Notes: generated by a model not told the origin, from the letters alone. A stretch of DNA of 24,196 nt from Methanoregula sp. UBA471 (GCA_002495065.1 DADT01000028.1:96408-120603); one strand, 5' to 3'. Counted from the first letter of the stretch, positions 7,728 to 15,848 are shown. Numbers and translations are program-made.

Positions 7728-8682
7728 TGCGATCGTCATACCGACCATCATTGCCTTTGGTATCATCGCTTATATGCTCATCAGGGTATGGGACGACCTG
7801 CTTGAAGCCCTCCTTCACGTGGTCCCAATATATCTTGCCATCGGTGTGGGAATCTGCCTGGCTGCATGGTGGCTCCGGGGCTGGAGATACCGCTTTATCC
7901 TGCACGGTCTCAGTTACCAGATCAGTCTCACTGTATCTACCGCCTGTATATTTGTCAGCCAGACCGCAAATCTCGTTGTTCCCGCACGTCTGGGTGACTT
8001 TGTACGGGTATTCATTCTCAGGCATGAATACAACACGACTTATTCTGAGGGAGTCTCCTCGATCGTCGTTGAACGTGTCTTCGATATCGTGACCGTGGCA
8101 ATTCTCGGTGCAATCGCATTGATCTTTGTTCTCGATGTCCCGCCGGTATATTACACCATTGTCATCGTCCCCCTCATTGCCGGAGTGATCTTTTTTCTCA
8201 TGTTATTCTTTCTCGGGAGGTTTTCTGCGGAAAATAAATATTTGCGGATCCTGCTTACCATGCTCCACGAGATAAAACGTGCTTCTCTCTCGATCCGATC
8301 GATTATCGTTCTCGGGTTTTCATCGATCATTATCTGGCTCCTCGATATTCTGGTTTGTGTATCAGTCATCATGATGTTTGGGCAGCAGATCCCGTTTGCT
8401 GTTGTCGTTCTCGCCGTCGTCGTTGGTAACCTGGTAAAAGCGGTGCCCATTACTCCCGGAGGAATCGGGACCTACGAGATTTCCCTCGCAATCATCTTCG
8501 GGCTTGTGGGGGTGCCCCCGGCGATCTCAACCCTCATTGCGGTAATCGATCACCTCATCAAGAACCTCGTTACCCTGGCAGGAGGTATAGTCTCCATTTA
8601 CTTCTTCGGAGACTGGGTAATCCCGAGTATCAAATCTGCACTGGATGCAAAACTTGGCGGGGGAAAAGGGTCTGACCGTTGA
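7711..8682 (+). CDS. Lysylphosphatidylglycerol synthase-like membrane protein (flippase-like, TIGR00374/UPF0104)
   Basis: A 323-residue integral membrane protein with about eight segments. The signature motifs of the family are visible: NLVVPARLGDFVRVFILR in the N-terminal third and the C-terminal AVPITPGGIGTYE. The family includes the membrane part of MprF and many archaeal proteins next to glycosyltransferases, where transport of polyprenyl-linked sugars across the membrane is suspected. The start overlaps the GT2 gene by 17 nt, implying translational coupling. Direct pairing with a dolichol-phosphate-sugar synthase supports a flippase or accessory role, which remains inference. Confidence 0.85.
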   Translation: MYRKISAIVIPTIIAFGIIAYMLIRVWDDLLEALLHVVPIYLAIGVGICLAAWWLRGWRYRFILHGLSYQISLTVSTACIFVSQTANLVVPARLGDFVRVFILRHEYNTTYSEGVSSIVVERVFDIVTVAILGAIALIFVLDVPPVYYTIVIVPLIAGVIFFLMLFFLGRFSAENKYLRILLTMLHEIKRASLSIRSIIVLGFSSIIIWLLDILVCVSVIMMFGQQIPFAVVVLAVVVGNLVKAVPITPGGIGTYEISLAIIFGLVGVPPAISTLIAVIDHLIKNLVTLAGGIVSIYFFGDWVIPSIKSALDAKLGGGKGSDR

Positions 8683-10681
8683 ACTGCAGGTTTTTTCTGT
8701 CATAAGCTGGCTCATCGTACTCTCGCTGTTGCAGATTTCGTTATACCCGTCGTTAAAAAAGACGTTTGGCAGCTATGCATTCCCGGTCGCATTTCCGGCT
8801 TCACTCCTGGCATTCACGCTCTTTTCATGGTACTGCGGACTGGTGCACGTTCCCGTCCATCTCGCCCTGCTCCCCTTTATTGCACTGCTCGCGTACCACC
8901 TGTTCTTCCATCACTATTCCCTGGATGAGCTGAAAGCTGAATGGCGCTGGGAAACCCTCTTCATGATCTGTTTTTTTCTCATGCTGGATGTGCGGTTTGT
9001 CAACCCCACCATATCCTATGCAGAAAAATTCATGGATCATGCATTCCTTGCGTCAGTCATGAGAAATCCGGTGGTTCCACCACTGGATCCGTGGTTTACC
9101 GGAGGATTCCTGAACGTTTACTATTACCTCGGGTACTGGATGTTCGGGTGCCTTGGAATCGTTACCGGGGTACCATCGAACATTGTATTTAATCTCGCAC
9201 TCCCGACAATTTTTGGATTGGCTGCTCTCGCGATGTATGCCATAGGGACACTCGCACTCGATCGATGCCGATGGCTCCCCCTGCTCGTGTTATTCATTCC
9301 GAACCCCTCATTTTTTTTCCAGATTATCCAGGGGAAAGCATGGAGCTCTGTTTTCTGGGATAGTACGAGGACTATTGCGAACACCATCAACGAATACCCG
9401 CTGTTCTCATTCCTGTGGGGCGATGTCCACGCCCATGTTATCTCGCTGTTCAACCAGGCATTCCTTATCTTCCTGCTCTTTTTCGCATACGTGAAATGGG
9501 AATGCCTGGGAACGCGGGATAAATGTCTCGTGGGGATATTCACCGCGGTCAGCCTTGGATCTATGCCGCTGATCAATACCTGGGACGTATTGATTTATGC
9601 CCCATTTACAGTACTTGTCATCGCCCTAATCCTGAGGAGGACCTGGAATACTGCTGACAGAAATTTCTCAATAAAGTTCCTTGTGGCCGTCCCGGTGCTG
9701 GCTGTTCTGAGTTATCTGCCATTCTATCTCCAGCTCCAGACGCATACCGGGGGGATCGGTATCGTACATTCTCCTTCAGACCCGGTTGAATTCCTGCTGG
9801 TGAACGGCCTGTTTCTTGGCATTATCATCCTGGTCCTCAGGCGGGACATCCTGCGGCGTCCCTGGCTGCTCCTCATTGCTGTACCCTTTCTCCTGGCGGG
9901 ATATGGTACAGCGGCACTTATCGTGATCCCGGCAGGATACACGGCAATGCGGGTTGTTACCAGAAAGGACCTCGATTTTGCCGGTCTCCTCGCATTCTTC
10001 GGGCTAGCAATCCTGTTCTTCTGTGAATTCTTCTACCTGAAGGATAACATGGGGGATACGTTTTTCAGGATGAATACCGTCTTCAAGACCTACCTTCCCG
10101 CATGGCTCATGCTCGGCACTGCTTCATTCTGCATGATGGGGAAATGGGTATCTGAATCCAGGCTGATACCCCCTGTTCCGGTCAGATATACTGCGATCAC
10201 TGCTGTTATCGTAGTCAGCATACTTTTTATCCTCCCGTTTGTCATCCCGGTCAATCAGAACTATGGACGAGGAACCCTTGACGGGCTCGCATATCTCCAT
10301 GATGCACACCCGGGAGATGCTGCAGCGGTTGCCTACCTGCGCACTCTTACCGGGAATGAGATCATTGTAGAAGCAGAAGGGGGCGACTATACATACTACT
10401 CCCGGATCTCATCGTTTACCGGCATTCCCGGTATAATCGGGATGCCCTTCCACGAGTACATGTGGCGGAGCGATGATACCGGGTGGTTCAGTTCACGGCT
10501 CGCTGACATAAAGTCGATCTACGAAGAGCCGGAAAAAACCGTTCCGCTCATGAAAAAATACCAGGCCACACTCCTGTATGTCGGTGCTGAAGAGCGGGAG
10601 CGGTATAATGTACAAATTCCCACAGCTGGCCTCGAGAAAATTTATTCTGCCCAGGGGACTGAAATTTACCGACCATTGTGA
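8645..10681 (+). CDS. DUF2298 / Chlor_Arch_YYY polytopic membrane protein, putative GT-C transferase
   Basis: A 678-residue protein with well over ten membrane segments. Recognisable family motifs are PPLDPWFTGGFLNVYYYLGY in the first large loop, WGDVHAHVISLFNQ, LINTWDV and FFRMNTVFKTYLPAW. They match the archaeal/Chloroflexi family DUF2298 (TIGR03662), which resembles GT-C glycosyltransferases. The C-terminal portion (about the last 130 residues, after NYGRGTLDG) is soluble and carries DAAAVAYLRTLTGNEIIVEA. ATG 8645 overlaps the flippase-like gene by 38 nt; the weak ribosome-binding site suggests coupled translation, and a TTG at 8654 is the only nearby alternative. The family is repeatedly found with Agl23-type proteins, one of which is encoded at 737-2377. 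Confidence 0.83.
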   Translation: MQNLAGEKGLTVELQVFSVISWLIVLSLLQISLYPSLKKTFGSYAFPVAFPASLLAFTLFSWYCGLVHVPVHLALLPFIALLAYHLFFHHYSLDELKAEWRWETLFMICFFLMLDVRFVNPTISYAEKFMDHAFLASVMRNPVVPPLDPWFTGGFLNVYYYLGYWMFGCLGIVTGVPSNIVFNLALPTIFGLAALAMYAIGTLALDRCRWLPLLVLFIPNPSFFFQIIQGKAWSSVFWDSTRTIANTINEYPLFSFLWGDVHAHVISLFNQAFLIFLLFFAYVKWECLGTRDKCLVGIFTAVSLGSMPLINTWDVLIYAPFTVLVIALILRRTWNTADRNFSIKFLVAVPVLAVLSYLPFYLQLQTHTGGIGIVHSPSDPVEFLLVNGLFLGIIILVLRRDILRRPWLLLIAVPFLLAGYGTAALIVIPAGYTAMRVVTRKDLDFAGLLAFFGLAILFFCEFFYLKDNMGDTFFRMNTVFKTYLPAWLMLGTASFCMMGKWVSESRLIPPVPVRYTAITAVIVVSILFILPFVIPVNQNYGRGTLDGLAYLHDAHPGDAAAVAYLRTLTGNEIIVEAEGGDYTYYSRISSFTGIPGIIGMPFHEYMWRSDDTGWFSSRLADIKSIYEEPEKTVPLMKKYQATLLYVGAEERERYNVQIPTAGLEKIYSAQGTEIYRPL

Positions 10682-10751
10682 TGACGGCACATGATGATTC
10701 TGGTCAATAAACAATGCTTTTTTTCTGGTCTCCGGCCAGTCATTCACAAAC

Positions 10752-10759
10752 CTTTATTT
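10752..10759 (+). promoter_or_regulatory. Possible TATA box of the L7Ae operon
   Basis: CTTTATTT is the only TATA-like element in the 160-bp gap before the rpl7ae ATG. It would start transcription near 10780, with a leader of about 60 nt containing GAGGTGAG (10833-10840). The match is imperfect. Confidence 0.35.
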
Positions 10760-10842
10760 CCGCTCCTGATGAAATGATATGGCTACATCATTGCTGACTG
10801 ATGAGTAATGAAGGAGCATTCTACTCCTGAATGAGGTGAGTT

Positions 10843-11211
10843 ATGGCAAAAGGTTACGTTAAAACGCAGGCTCCGGAAGAGCTTCAGAACAAGGCGCTTG
10901 AAGCCCTTGAAGTTGCACGGGATACAGGAAAGATCAAGAAAGGATCCAACGAAGCGACGAAAGCCATCGAACGCAGCATTGCCCAGCTTGTGCTGATCGG
11001 CGCGGATGTGGAACCTGAAGAGATCGTGATGCACCTTGGTCCACTGTGTGACGAGAAGAAAGTCCCGTATATTTTCATCAACAAACAGAACGATATCGGG
11101 GCTGCAAGCGGTCTCGATGTTGGCTCTGCTGCTGCTGCAATTGTAAAGCCCGGAAAGGCAAAAGAAACGATTGAAGACCTTACCAAGCAGCTTACCGCGC
11201 TGAAGGCCTGA
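10843..11211 (+). CDS. rpl7ae: Large-subunit ribosomal protein L7Ae (kink-turn binding protein)
   Basis: A 122-residue protein of standard archaeal length. L7Ae binds kink-turns in 23S rRNA, in C/D and H/ACA guide RNPs and in RNase P. Diagnostic segments are KKGSNEATKAIERSIAQLV (RNA-contact NE residues), LIGADVEPEEIVMHLGPLC and VPYIFINKQNDIGAASGLDVG. A strong ribosome-binding site, GAGGTGAG, lies just upstream of the ATG. It leads the conserved archaeal cluster with S28e, L24e and Ndk. The L7Ae call is very secure. Confidence 0.97.
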   Translation: MAKGYVKTQAPEELQNKALEALEVARDTGKIKKGSNEATKAIERSIAQLVLIGADVEPEEIVMHLGPLCDEKKVPYIFINKQNDIGAASGLDVGSAAAAIVKPGKAKETIEDLTKQLTALKA

Positions 11212-11221
11212 GGGTTTCACC

Positions 11222-11431
11222 ATGGCAGACGATGCAACGCCAGCCGAAGTGATCGAGGTTGTCGGCTCAACCGGCATGCACGGTGAAGCAATGCAGGTGA
11301 AGTGCCGTATCCTCGAGGGAAACAACAAGGGACGGATTATCACCCGGAACACGGTTGGTCCAATCCGCGAAGGGGATATTGTCATGCTCCTCGAAACCGA
11401 ACGGGAAGCCAAGAAGATGTCAAGGCGGTGA
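11222..11431 (+). CDS. rps28e: Small-subunit ribosomal protein S28e
   Basis: A 69-residue protein. VIEVVGSTGMHGEAMQVKCR, RIITRNTVGPIREGDIVMLL and the ETEREAKK tail are the S28e family signature, an OB-like protein of the 30S platform found in archaea and eukaryotes but not bacteria. It starts 10 nt after the L7Ae stop, and its TGA overlaps a GTG that could serve as an alternative start of L24e. Confidence 0.96.
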   Translation: MADDATPAEVIEVVGSTGMHGEAMQVKCRILEGNNKGRIITRNTVGPIREGDIVMLLETEREAKKMSRR

Positions 11432-11436
11432 AGAAG

Positions 11437-11628
11437 ATGGTAGAACAACACCCCTGCAGTTTCTGCGGCATCCAGATCGAACCAGGTACCGGTAAGATGT
11501 ATATCCGGAAGGACGGTACAATCTTTTACTTCTGCGGCACAAAATGCGAGAATAACCACAAGCTGGGGCGGGTTCCCCGGCGTGTCCAGTGGACCAATGC
11601 GGGAAAAAAATCTGCAAGCAAGGAGTGA
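11437..11628 (+). CDS. rpl24e: Large-subunit ribosomal protein L24e
   Basis: A 63-residue zinc-ribbon ribosomal protein. The metal ligands are the pairs PCSFCG near the N-terminus and YFCGTKC about 25 residues later, followed by the basic GRVPRRVQW segment. I placed the start at ATG 11437, giving MVEQHPCSFCG, because GGCGGTGA (11424-11431) is positioned as its ribosome-binding site. A GTG at 11428, overlapping the S28e stop, would add three residues. A longer upstream reading in the same frame only shadows S28e. Length and motifs fit the family well. Confidence 0.95.
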   Translation: MVEQHPCSFCGIQIEPGTGKMYIRKDGTIFYFCGTKCENNHKLGRVPRRVQWTNAGKKSASKE

Positions 11629-11634
11629 GATCCC

Positions 11635-12087
11635 GTGGACCGCACATTTGTTATGATCAAGCCCGACGGGGTTCAACGCGGTCTTGTGGGCGAAATTGTT
11701 TCCCGGTTCGAAAAGAAAGGACTGAAACTCGTTGCAGCGCAGTTCGAGAATCTTCCTGAAGGGCGGGTAACTGAGCAATACCAGGAACACCTCGCAAAAC
11801 CATTTTTCCCATCCCTTAAAACGTATATCATGAGCGGCCCCTGTTTTCTCATGGTCTGGGAAGGCAGGAACGTGGTTGCGATAGCCCGGACCCTGATTGG
11901 GGCAACCAATCCCCAGGAAGCGGCACCCGGTACCATACGGGGAGATTTTGGCATTGATATCGGCCGGAATGTTATTCACGGCTCGGACTCGCCGCAGAGT
12001 GCGGCCCGTGAGATTGGGATCCACTTCCGACAGGACGATATAGTTTCCTTCACACGGATTGACGAATCCATCATCTATGAATATTAA
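11635..12087 (+). CDS. ndk: Nucleoside diphosphate kinase
   Basis: A 150-residue enzyme that transfers the gamma-phosphate between NTPs and NDPs through a phosphohistidine. The N-terminus MDRTFVMIKPDGVQRGLVGE and the active-site segment GRNVIHGSDSP (H115) are canonical, and KPFFPSL and RGDFG also match. The GTG start lies 6 nt after the L24e stop with GGAGTGAG upstream. Its place after L7Ae-S28e-L24e is the conserved archaeal arrangement that links nucleotide supply with translation genes. Confidence 0.97.
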   Translation: MDRTFVMIKPDGVQRGLVGEIVSRFEKKGLKLVAAQFENLPEGRVTEQYQEHLAKPFFPSLKTYIMSGPCFLMVWEGRNVVAIARTLIGATNPQEAAPGTIRGDFGIDIGRNVIHGSDSPQSAAREIGIHFRQDDIVSFTRIDESIIYEY

Positions 12088-12091
12088 CCTC

Positions 12092-12098
12092 TTTTTTT
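12092..12098 (+). terminator. Oligo-T terminator after ndk
   Basis: Seven consecutive T begin 4 bases beyond the ndk stop codon, a typical archaeal termination signal for the ribosomal cluster. No stem-loop is needed or seen. Confidence 0.6.
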
Positions 12099-12125
12099 AT
12101 CCGCATCACTGCACTCAACCGGAAT

Positions 12126-12135
12126 CTCTATAACT
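12126..12135 (+). promoter_or_regulatory. TATA box of the marC gene, leaderless
   Basis: TCTATAACTA is centred about 27 bases before ATG 12158, the spacing expected when transcription starts at the initiation codon. No ribosome-binding site is present, which agrees with a leaderless mRNA. Confidence 0.55.
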
Positions 12136-12157
12136 ATTCAGAGCCGGACTATCCTTA

Positions 12158-12808
12158 ATGGCAGGGGACGTCCTCAGTTTTGCGCTGTTATCTCTTTCTT
12201 CCATCATTATTATTGTCAATCCCCTTGGTGCTACCCTCATCTACGTTTCTTTTACGACGTCAATGGACCAGATTACCCGTGACGCTATCGCAAAAGACGC
12301 ATGCAGGTTTGCCCTCATCATACTGCTTACCGTCGCCGTTCTTGGAACATGGATCCTGCAGCTTTTTGGGATCACCCTTGAGGCATTCCGTATTGCAGGA
12401 GGAATACTGCTTTTTGGCATTGGCATGGAAATGGTCTACGCAAAAACCTCCCGCACAAAACTTACCGCAACCGAAAAATATGAATCCCGGGATATTGAGG
12501 ATGTGGCGATGATGCCCCTTGCCATACCGATGATCGCCGGCCCAGGAGCAATCACGACAACGATTGTGCTTATGAACGAAGCGATCACTATCACACCAAT
12601 AGCGATTGGTATTGTGTTCTTCTCTATCCTGATTTCAATTGCTCTCACGTACTTTATGATGCGGAATTCAGATTATATCATAACAAAAATCGGGCAGCGG
12701 GAGTATCGGGCGATCAACCGGCTCCTGGGCATGCTCCTCATCGCTATTGCTGTGCAGTTCGTTATCAATGGGATCAGACTTGCCTTCCCACTGTTTGCCA
12801 GAGGATAA
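12158..12808 (+). CDS. MarC family integral membrane protein
   Basis: A 216-residue protein with six predicted membrane segments. The N-terminal SSIIIIVNPLGATLIYVSFT, the AGGILLFGIGMEMV helix and the MPLAIPMIAGPGAITTTIVL segment are the conserved motifs of the MarC/UPF0056 family. A neutral-amino-acid transporter (SnatA) is a characterised archaeal relative; most members have no proven substrate. Between helices 3 and 4 lies a charged loop (KTSRTKLTATEKYESRDIED). The gene appears monocistronic, with a leaderless promoter and an 83-nt gap after it. Family membership is secure, transport function inferred. Confidence 0.9.
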   Translation: MAGDVLSFALLSLSSIIIIVNPLGATLIYVSFTTSMDQITRDAIAKDACRFALIILLTVAVLGTWILQLFGITLEAFRIAGGILLFGIGMEMVYAKTSRTKLTATEKYESRDIEDVAMMPLAIPMIAGPGAITTTIVLMNEAITITPIAIGIVFFSILISIALTYFMMRNSDYIITKIGQREYRAINRLLGMLLIAIAVQFVINGIRLAFPLFARG

Positions 12809-12891
12809 ATCCATGAATTATTCCAACAAACTACCGCGGAAGAATTATTGAAAAAATGTGATGTGATGATGTGCAGGGATTTCGATGATCT

Positions 12892-13710
12892 ATGATTGGT
12901 AATGGGATTCGCTGCCCGGATACTGTCAGGGTATGCAGTGCCCAGTTCACAAGCTCCTGGGAAGATCCGGAAAAATCTCTCGACCGTGCAGAAATATTCG
13001 TGAAGCATGCCGCTGACTGCGGGGCAGAGATGATCTGCTTTCCTGAACAGTTTGCAACCGGCTGGGATCCGGCATCCCGGAAAAATATCCAGAGTCCTGA
13101 AGAAAGTATCGTCATAGCACTGCGGGGATATGCGCAGGATCACCGGATCGCCATTCTCGGATCGTTCAGGGAACGATCCGCCCCGCTCCCGAAAAATACT
13201 GCACTGGCAATTGGAAGTGACGGCCGGATCCTTGCTTCATATGCAAAAATTCATCTCTTCTCCCCATCGCACGAGGAAAATATGTTCATTCCCGGGTCTG
13301 GACTGGGTATTTTTTCCCTCGGTTCACTCACCTGCGGTATTGCAGTCTGCTATGATCTCAGATTCCCGGCCCTGTTCAGGGCATATGCACATAAAGGTGT
13401 CCACGCCGTTTTTGTACCCTCTGCATGGCCCCGGAGCCGGATTCGGATCTGGGAGCTGTTCGTCACCGCACGGGCTGCGGAAAACCAGATGTATGTTATA
13501 GGAGTGAATACCACCGGAAAAACACCGGTGGATACATATTCAGGTGCATCGATAACAGCAGATCCCAACGGGATGATTGTCAGCCGTGCGAATGATGCAG
13601 AGCAGCTCCTTTTCTCAGAAATTGATCCCGGTGAAGTAAAGAGAGTACGGGAGTCATTCCCGGTGGAAAGAGACTGCCGGGATTCGCTCTACCAGGCACT
13701 ACTCAGGTAA
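12892..13710 (+). CDS. Carbon-nitrogen hydrolase (nitrilase superfamily), omega-amidase-like
   Basis: A 272-residue amidohydrolase with the complete Glu-Lys-Cys triad: E52 in FPEQFATGW, K119 in YAKIHLFSP and C153 in GIAVCYDLRFP. The HLFSP and CYDLRFPALFR context resembles the omega-amidase/Nit2 branch that deamidates alpha-ketoglutaramate and similar small amides, but substrate cannot be assigned by eye. C-terminal AENQMYVIGVNTTG and the YSGASITADPNG stretch are also typical. No strong ribosome-binding site precedes ATG 12892. A perfect 10-bp inverted repeat (13158-13180) lies within the coding region. Confidence 0.9.
   Translation: MIGNGIRCPDTVRVCSAQFTSSWEDPEKSLDRAEIFVKHAADCGAEMICFPEQFATGWDPASRKNIQSPEESIVIALRGYAQDHRIAILGSFRERSAPLPKNTALAIGSDGRILASYAKIHLFSPSHEENMFIPGSGLGIFSLGSLTCGIAVCYDLRFPALFRAYAHKGVHAVFVPSAWPRSRIRIWELFVTARAAENQMYVIGVNTTGKTPVDTYSGASITADPNGMIVSRANDAEQLLFSEIDPGEVKRVRESFPVERDCRDSLYQALLR
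13158..13180. repeat. Perfect 10-bp inverted repeat inside the nitrilase gene
   Basis: CGGATCGTTC and GAACGATCCG face each other across AGG. The encoded residues (GSFRERS) are unremarkable, so the hairpin is either chance or a feature of the mRNA/DNA. Confidence 0.5.
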
Positions 13711-13751
13711 AAATTTTCATTCATTGCAGGTGGTGCTGTACGTTTTTTATT

Positions 13752-13760
13752 CTTATAAAA
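13752..13760 (+). promoter_or_regulatory. TATA box of threonine synthase gene
   Basis: CTTATAAAA is a strong archaeal TATA element. It predicts a start near 13783, about 25-50 bases ahead of the two candidate ATG codons of thrC (13807 and 13834). Confidence 0.55.
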
Positions 13761-13806
13761 AAATTCACCGGACTGTCATGGTGAACTGGTAAAACCGCAC
13801 GCCTAT

Positions 13807-15039
13807 ATGTATCCGGCAGACCAATACTATTCCATGTACCATCTCGTATGCGTCAACTGTGGAACTTCGTATCCCGCTGACGAGATTATCTATAATTGTA
13901 AAAAATGCGGTCACCTTCTTGCGGTGAAGTACCCACTGGACGAAATTACCGTAACAAGGGCACTGTGGGAGAAGCGACCGCTTTCGGTGTGGCGCTACCG
14001 CGAGCTGCTTCCGGTAAGGATAGATCCTGTTACCCTGCAGGAAGGCGGGACCCCGCTGTACCACCTGAAACGGCTGGGAAAGGAGATGGGATTAAACCAC
14101 CTGTACGCAAAACACGAGGGCATGAACCCTTCCGGTTCATTCAAGGACCGGGGCATGACCGTAGGGGTCTCGATGGCACTCCAGCTGGGTAAAAAGAGTG
14201 TTGCCTGCGCGAGCACAGGGAATACTTCAGCAAGCCTTGCGGTCTATGCAGCGAAGGCGGGGATACCAGCAGTTGTCCTCCTCCCGGCCGGGAAGGTTGC
14301 GGTGGGCAAGGTTGCGCAGGCGCTTATGCATGGGGCTAAGGTGATTTCCATACGTGGAAACTTTGATCGCGCTCTTGAGATGGTGCACGATCTCTGTCTG
14401 TCACATGGGCTGTACCTGTTAAATTCCATCAATCCCTTCCGTCTTGAGGGTCAGAAGACCATCGGTTTTGAAGCTCTCGACCAGCTCGGTGAGGTACCGG
14501 ACCGGTTTGTCCTTCCTGTAGGTAACGCAGGGAATATCTCAGCGGTTTACAAAGGATTCCTGGAACTACAGGAACTGGGGTTCATGGATCGATTGCCGAT
14601 GATGACGGGTATCCAGGCCGAAGGGTCCAGCCCGGTTGTACGTGCGATCCGTGAGAACCTGCCGGAAGTGATCCCGGAGTTGCAACCGGAAACTGTGGCG
14701 ACAGCTATACGGATCGGGGCACCCGTGAATGCGGAAAAAGCTCTTACGGCAATCCGGATGACCGGGGGACTCGCAGAATCGGTCACGGATGAGGAGATCC
14801 TGAGGATGCAGCGGGACCTCGCCCGCAAAGAGGGCATTGGTGTTGAACCCGCATCGGCAGCTTCGGTTGCAGGTATCCGGAAACTGGTAGAACAGGGTAA
14901 GATTGACCGGGATGAGCGGATTATCTGTGTTGTGACAGGGCATCTGCTCAAGGACCCGGATACGGTGATAAAACAATGCGAACCCCCGACAGAGATCGAC
15001 GCAGATCTGCCGTCATTGCTCTCTGCACTGCACTTATAA
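13807..15039 (+). CDS. thrC: Threonine synthase
   Basis: A PLP-dependent lyase that converts O-phosphohomoserine to threonine. The pyridoxal lysine is K113 in NPSGSFKDRGM, the phosphate-binding loop is ASTGNTSAS, and LPVGNAGNISAVY is the second cofactor loop. An N-terminal zinc-ribbon-like segment (C15, C18, C31, C34 in CVNCG and CKKCG) marks the archaeal/plant-type enzyme. The first ATG (13807) gives 410 residues; ATG 13834 (MYHLVCVNCG) gives a more usual N-terminus and is a serious alternative, as neither has a clear ribosome-binding site. Its 3' end overlaps the next gene by 64 nt in another frame. Confidence 0.95.
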   Translation: MYPADQYYSMYHLVCVNCGTSYPADEIIYNCKKCGHLLAVKYPLDEITVTRALWEKRPLSVWRYRELLPVRIDPVTLQEGGTPLYHLKRLGKEMGLNHLYAKHEGMNPSGSFKDRGMTVGVSMALQLGKKSVACASTGNTSASLAVYAAKAGIPAVVLLPAGKVAVGKVAQALMHGAKVISIRGNFDRALEMVHDLCLSHGLYLLNSINPFRLEGQKTIGFEALDQLGEVPDRFVLPVGNAGNISAVYKGFLELQELGFMDRLPMMTGIQAEGSSPVVRAIRENLPEVIPELQPETVATAIRIGAPVNAEKALTAIRMTGGLAESVTDEEILRMQRDLARKEGIGVEPASAASVAGIRKLVEQGKIDRDERIICVVTGHLLKDPDTVIKQCEPPTEIDADLPSLLSALHL

Positions 15040-15617
15040 TCGCGCTGATTGCAGTCTCGCCAGGGGCTGCACTCTCAGCAGAGTACCTGATCTTTCCCAA
15101 CGGGACAGCATACCGGGCGTCAATAGAGATCCAGGATGCTTCACGGTACGAGTTTGTCGATACCGGTATGCTCGGTGAACCCGTGCCCCTTACCGTTGGC
15201 GAGGTCCAGCTCTCCGGGAACTGCTCACCCTGCCAGTTCAATACGACCAGGCCCACGTTTACCAGTAATTTCATGGCCCTGACATTCGAGCGGGGAAACT
15301 ATACGGTTTCATATGTCTCGCCCCTCCGGGATAACCACCTGCAGGCATCCTTTAAGAGCCCCTACCATGTCAATATCACTCTCCCTCAGGAATTTGCGGT
15401 ACAAAATCCGCTGCTGGCTGGGATCAGTCCCGGCGCAAATGTGACGCGGTTTGCAGATAACTCTACCTTGATCCAGTGGAACAGGACCATGTCGGTTGAT
15501 CTGAGGTTTTACGACATGGGACGCGAGGCTCTTTTGTTTTTTTTCCTTCAGTTCATGGCGATCCTCTCGGTCGTAATGCTGCTCCCGTTCCTGATGACCA
15601 TGAAAAAGAAAAAGTGA
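14976..15617 (+). CDS. Exported or membrane-anchored protein of unknown function (DUF5803-like)
   Basis: A 213-residue protein with a basic N-terminus (MRTPDRDRRR), a signal segment (VIALCTALIIALIAVSPGAA, cleavage likely after ALSA), and a beta-rich extracellular domain. That domain contains a Cys pair (GNCSPCQF) and several N-glycosylation sequons (NGT, NTT, NYT, NIT, NST, NRT). One C-terminal membrane helix ends in KKKK. It resembles archaeal proteins filed as DUF5803, a tentative match from memory. The only usable start, ATG 14976, lies 64 nt inside thrC, so the overlap seems genuine and implies coupling to thrC translation. Function unknown. Confidence 0.75.
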   Translation: MRTPDRDRRRSAVIALCTALIIALIAVSPGAALSAEYLIFPNGTAYRASIEIQDASRYEFVDTGMLGEPVPLTVGEVQLSGNCSPCQFNTTRPTFTSNFMALTFERGNYTVSYVSPLRDNHLQASFKSPYHVNITLPQEFAVQNPLLAGISPGANVTRFADNSTLIQWNRTMSVDLRFYDMGREALLFFFLQFMAILSVVMLLPFLMTMKKKK

Positions 15618-15710
15618 GCACAGGAAAGAATTCTCCGGGCTTAAAAATGGGATATTTTCGTTAAAGACCGGGGAACGGGGTTTTCCTTTAAAAAATACGG
15701 TGTGTCTTTC

Positions 15711-15821
15711 ATGTCAGGCCACGATTCCGTCCTGGAGATCCGGGCTGATGGTATATATATTCCGCGTGAATCCCTTCCCGTGACGACGGTGAATCTGTCA
15801 GATATTTTTACTGAAAGATGA
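15711..15821 (+). CDS. Candidate small protein, 36 residues
   Basis: An ATG frame of 36 codons with ordinary host-like codon choice. The product starts MSGHDSVLEIRADGIYIPRE and ends NLSDIFTER; it is acidic and amphipathic. GGTG lies 8 nt before the ATG and two A/T-rich TATA-like elements (15640-15648, 15687-15697) precede it. It stands alone, 93 bases after the DUF5803-like gene and just before a strongly structured segment. No family is recognised. A 63-codon frame on the opposite strand overlaps it, so coding on either strand is unproven. Confidence 0.4.
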   Translation: MSGHDSVLEIRADGIYIPRESLPVTTVNLSDIFTER

Positions 15822-15848
15822 GATGAACCCACATCTCCGTCAGGGGAT

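Noticed and set aside
11302..11436. A longer N-terminus for L24e
   Set aside because: It only reads S28e in another frame; the standard L24e begins at 11437 with its own ribosome-binding site.
10783..12024. A 413-codon open frame on the minus strand across L7Ae, S28e, L24e and ndk
   Set aside because: It is antisense to four certain genes, has Cys/Ser/Arg-rich shadow composition, and lacks a ribosome-binding site or family resemblance.
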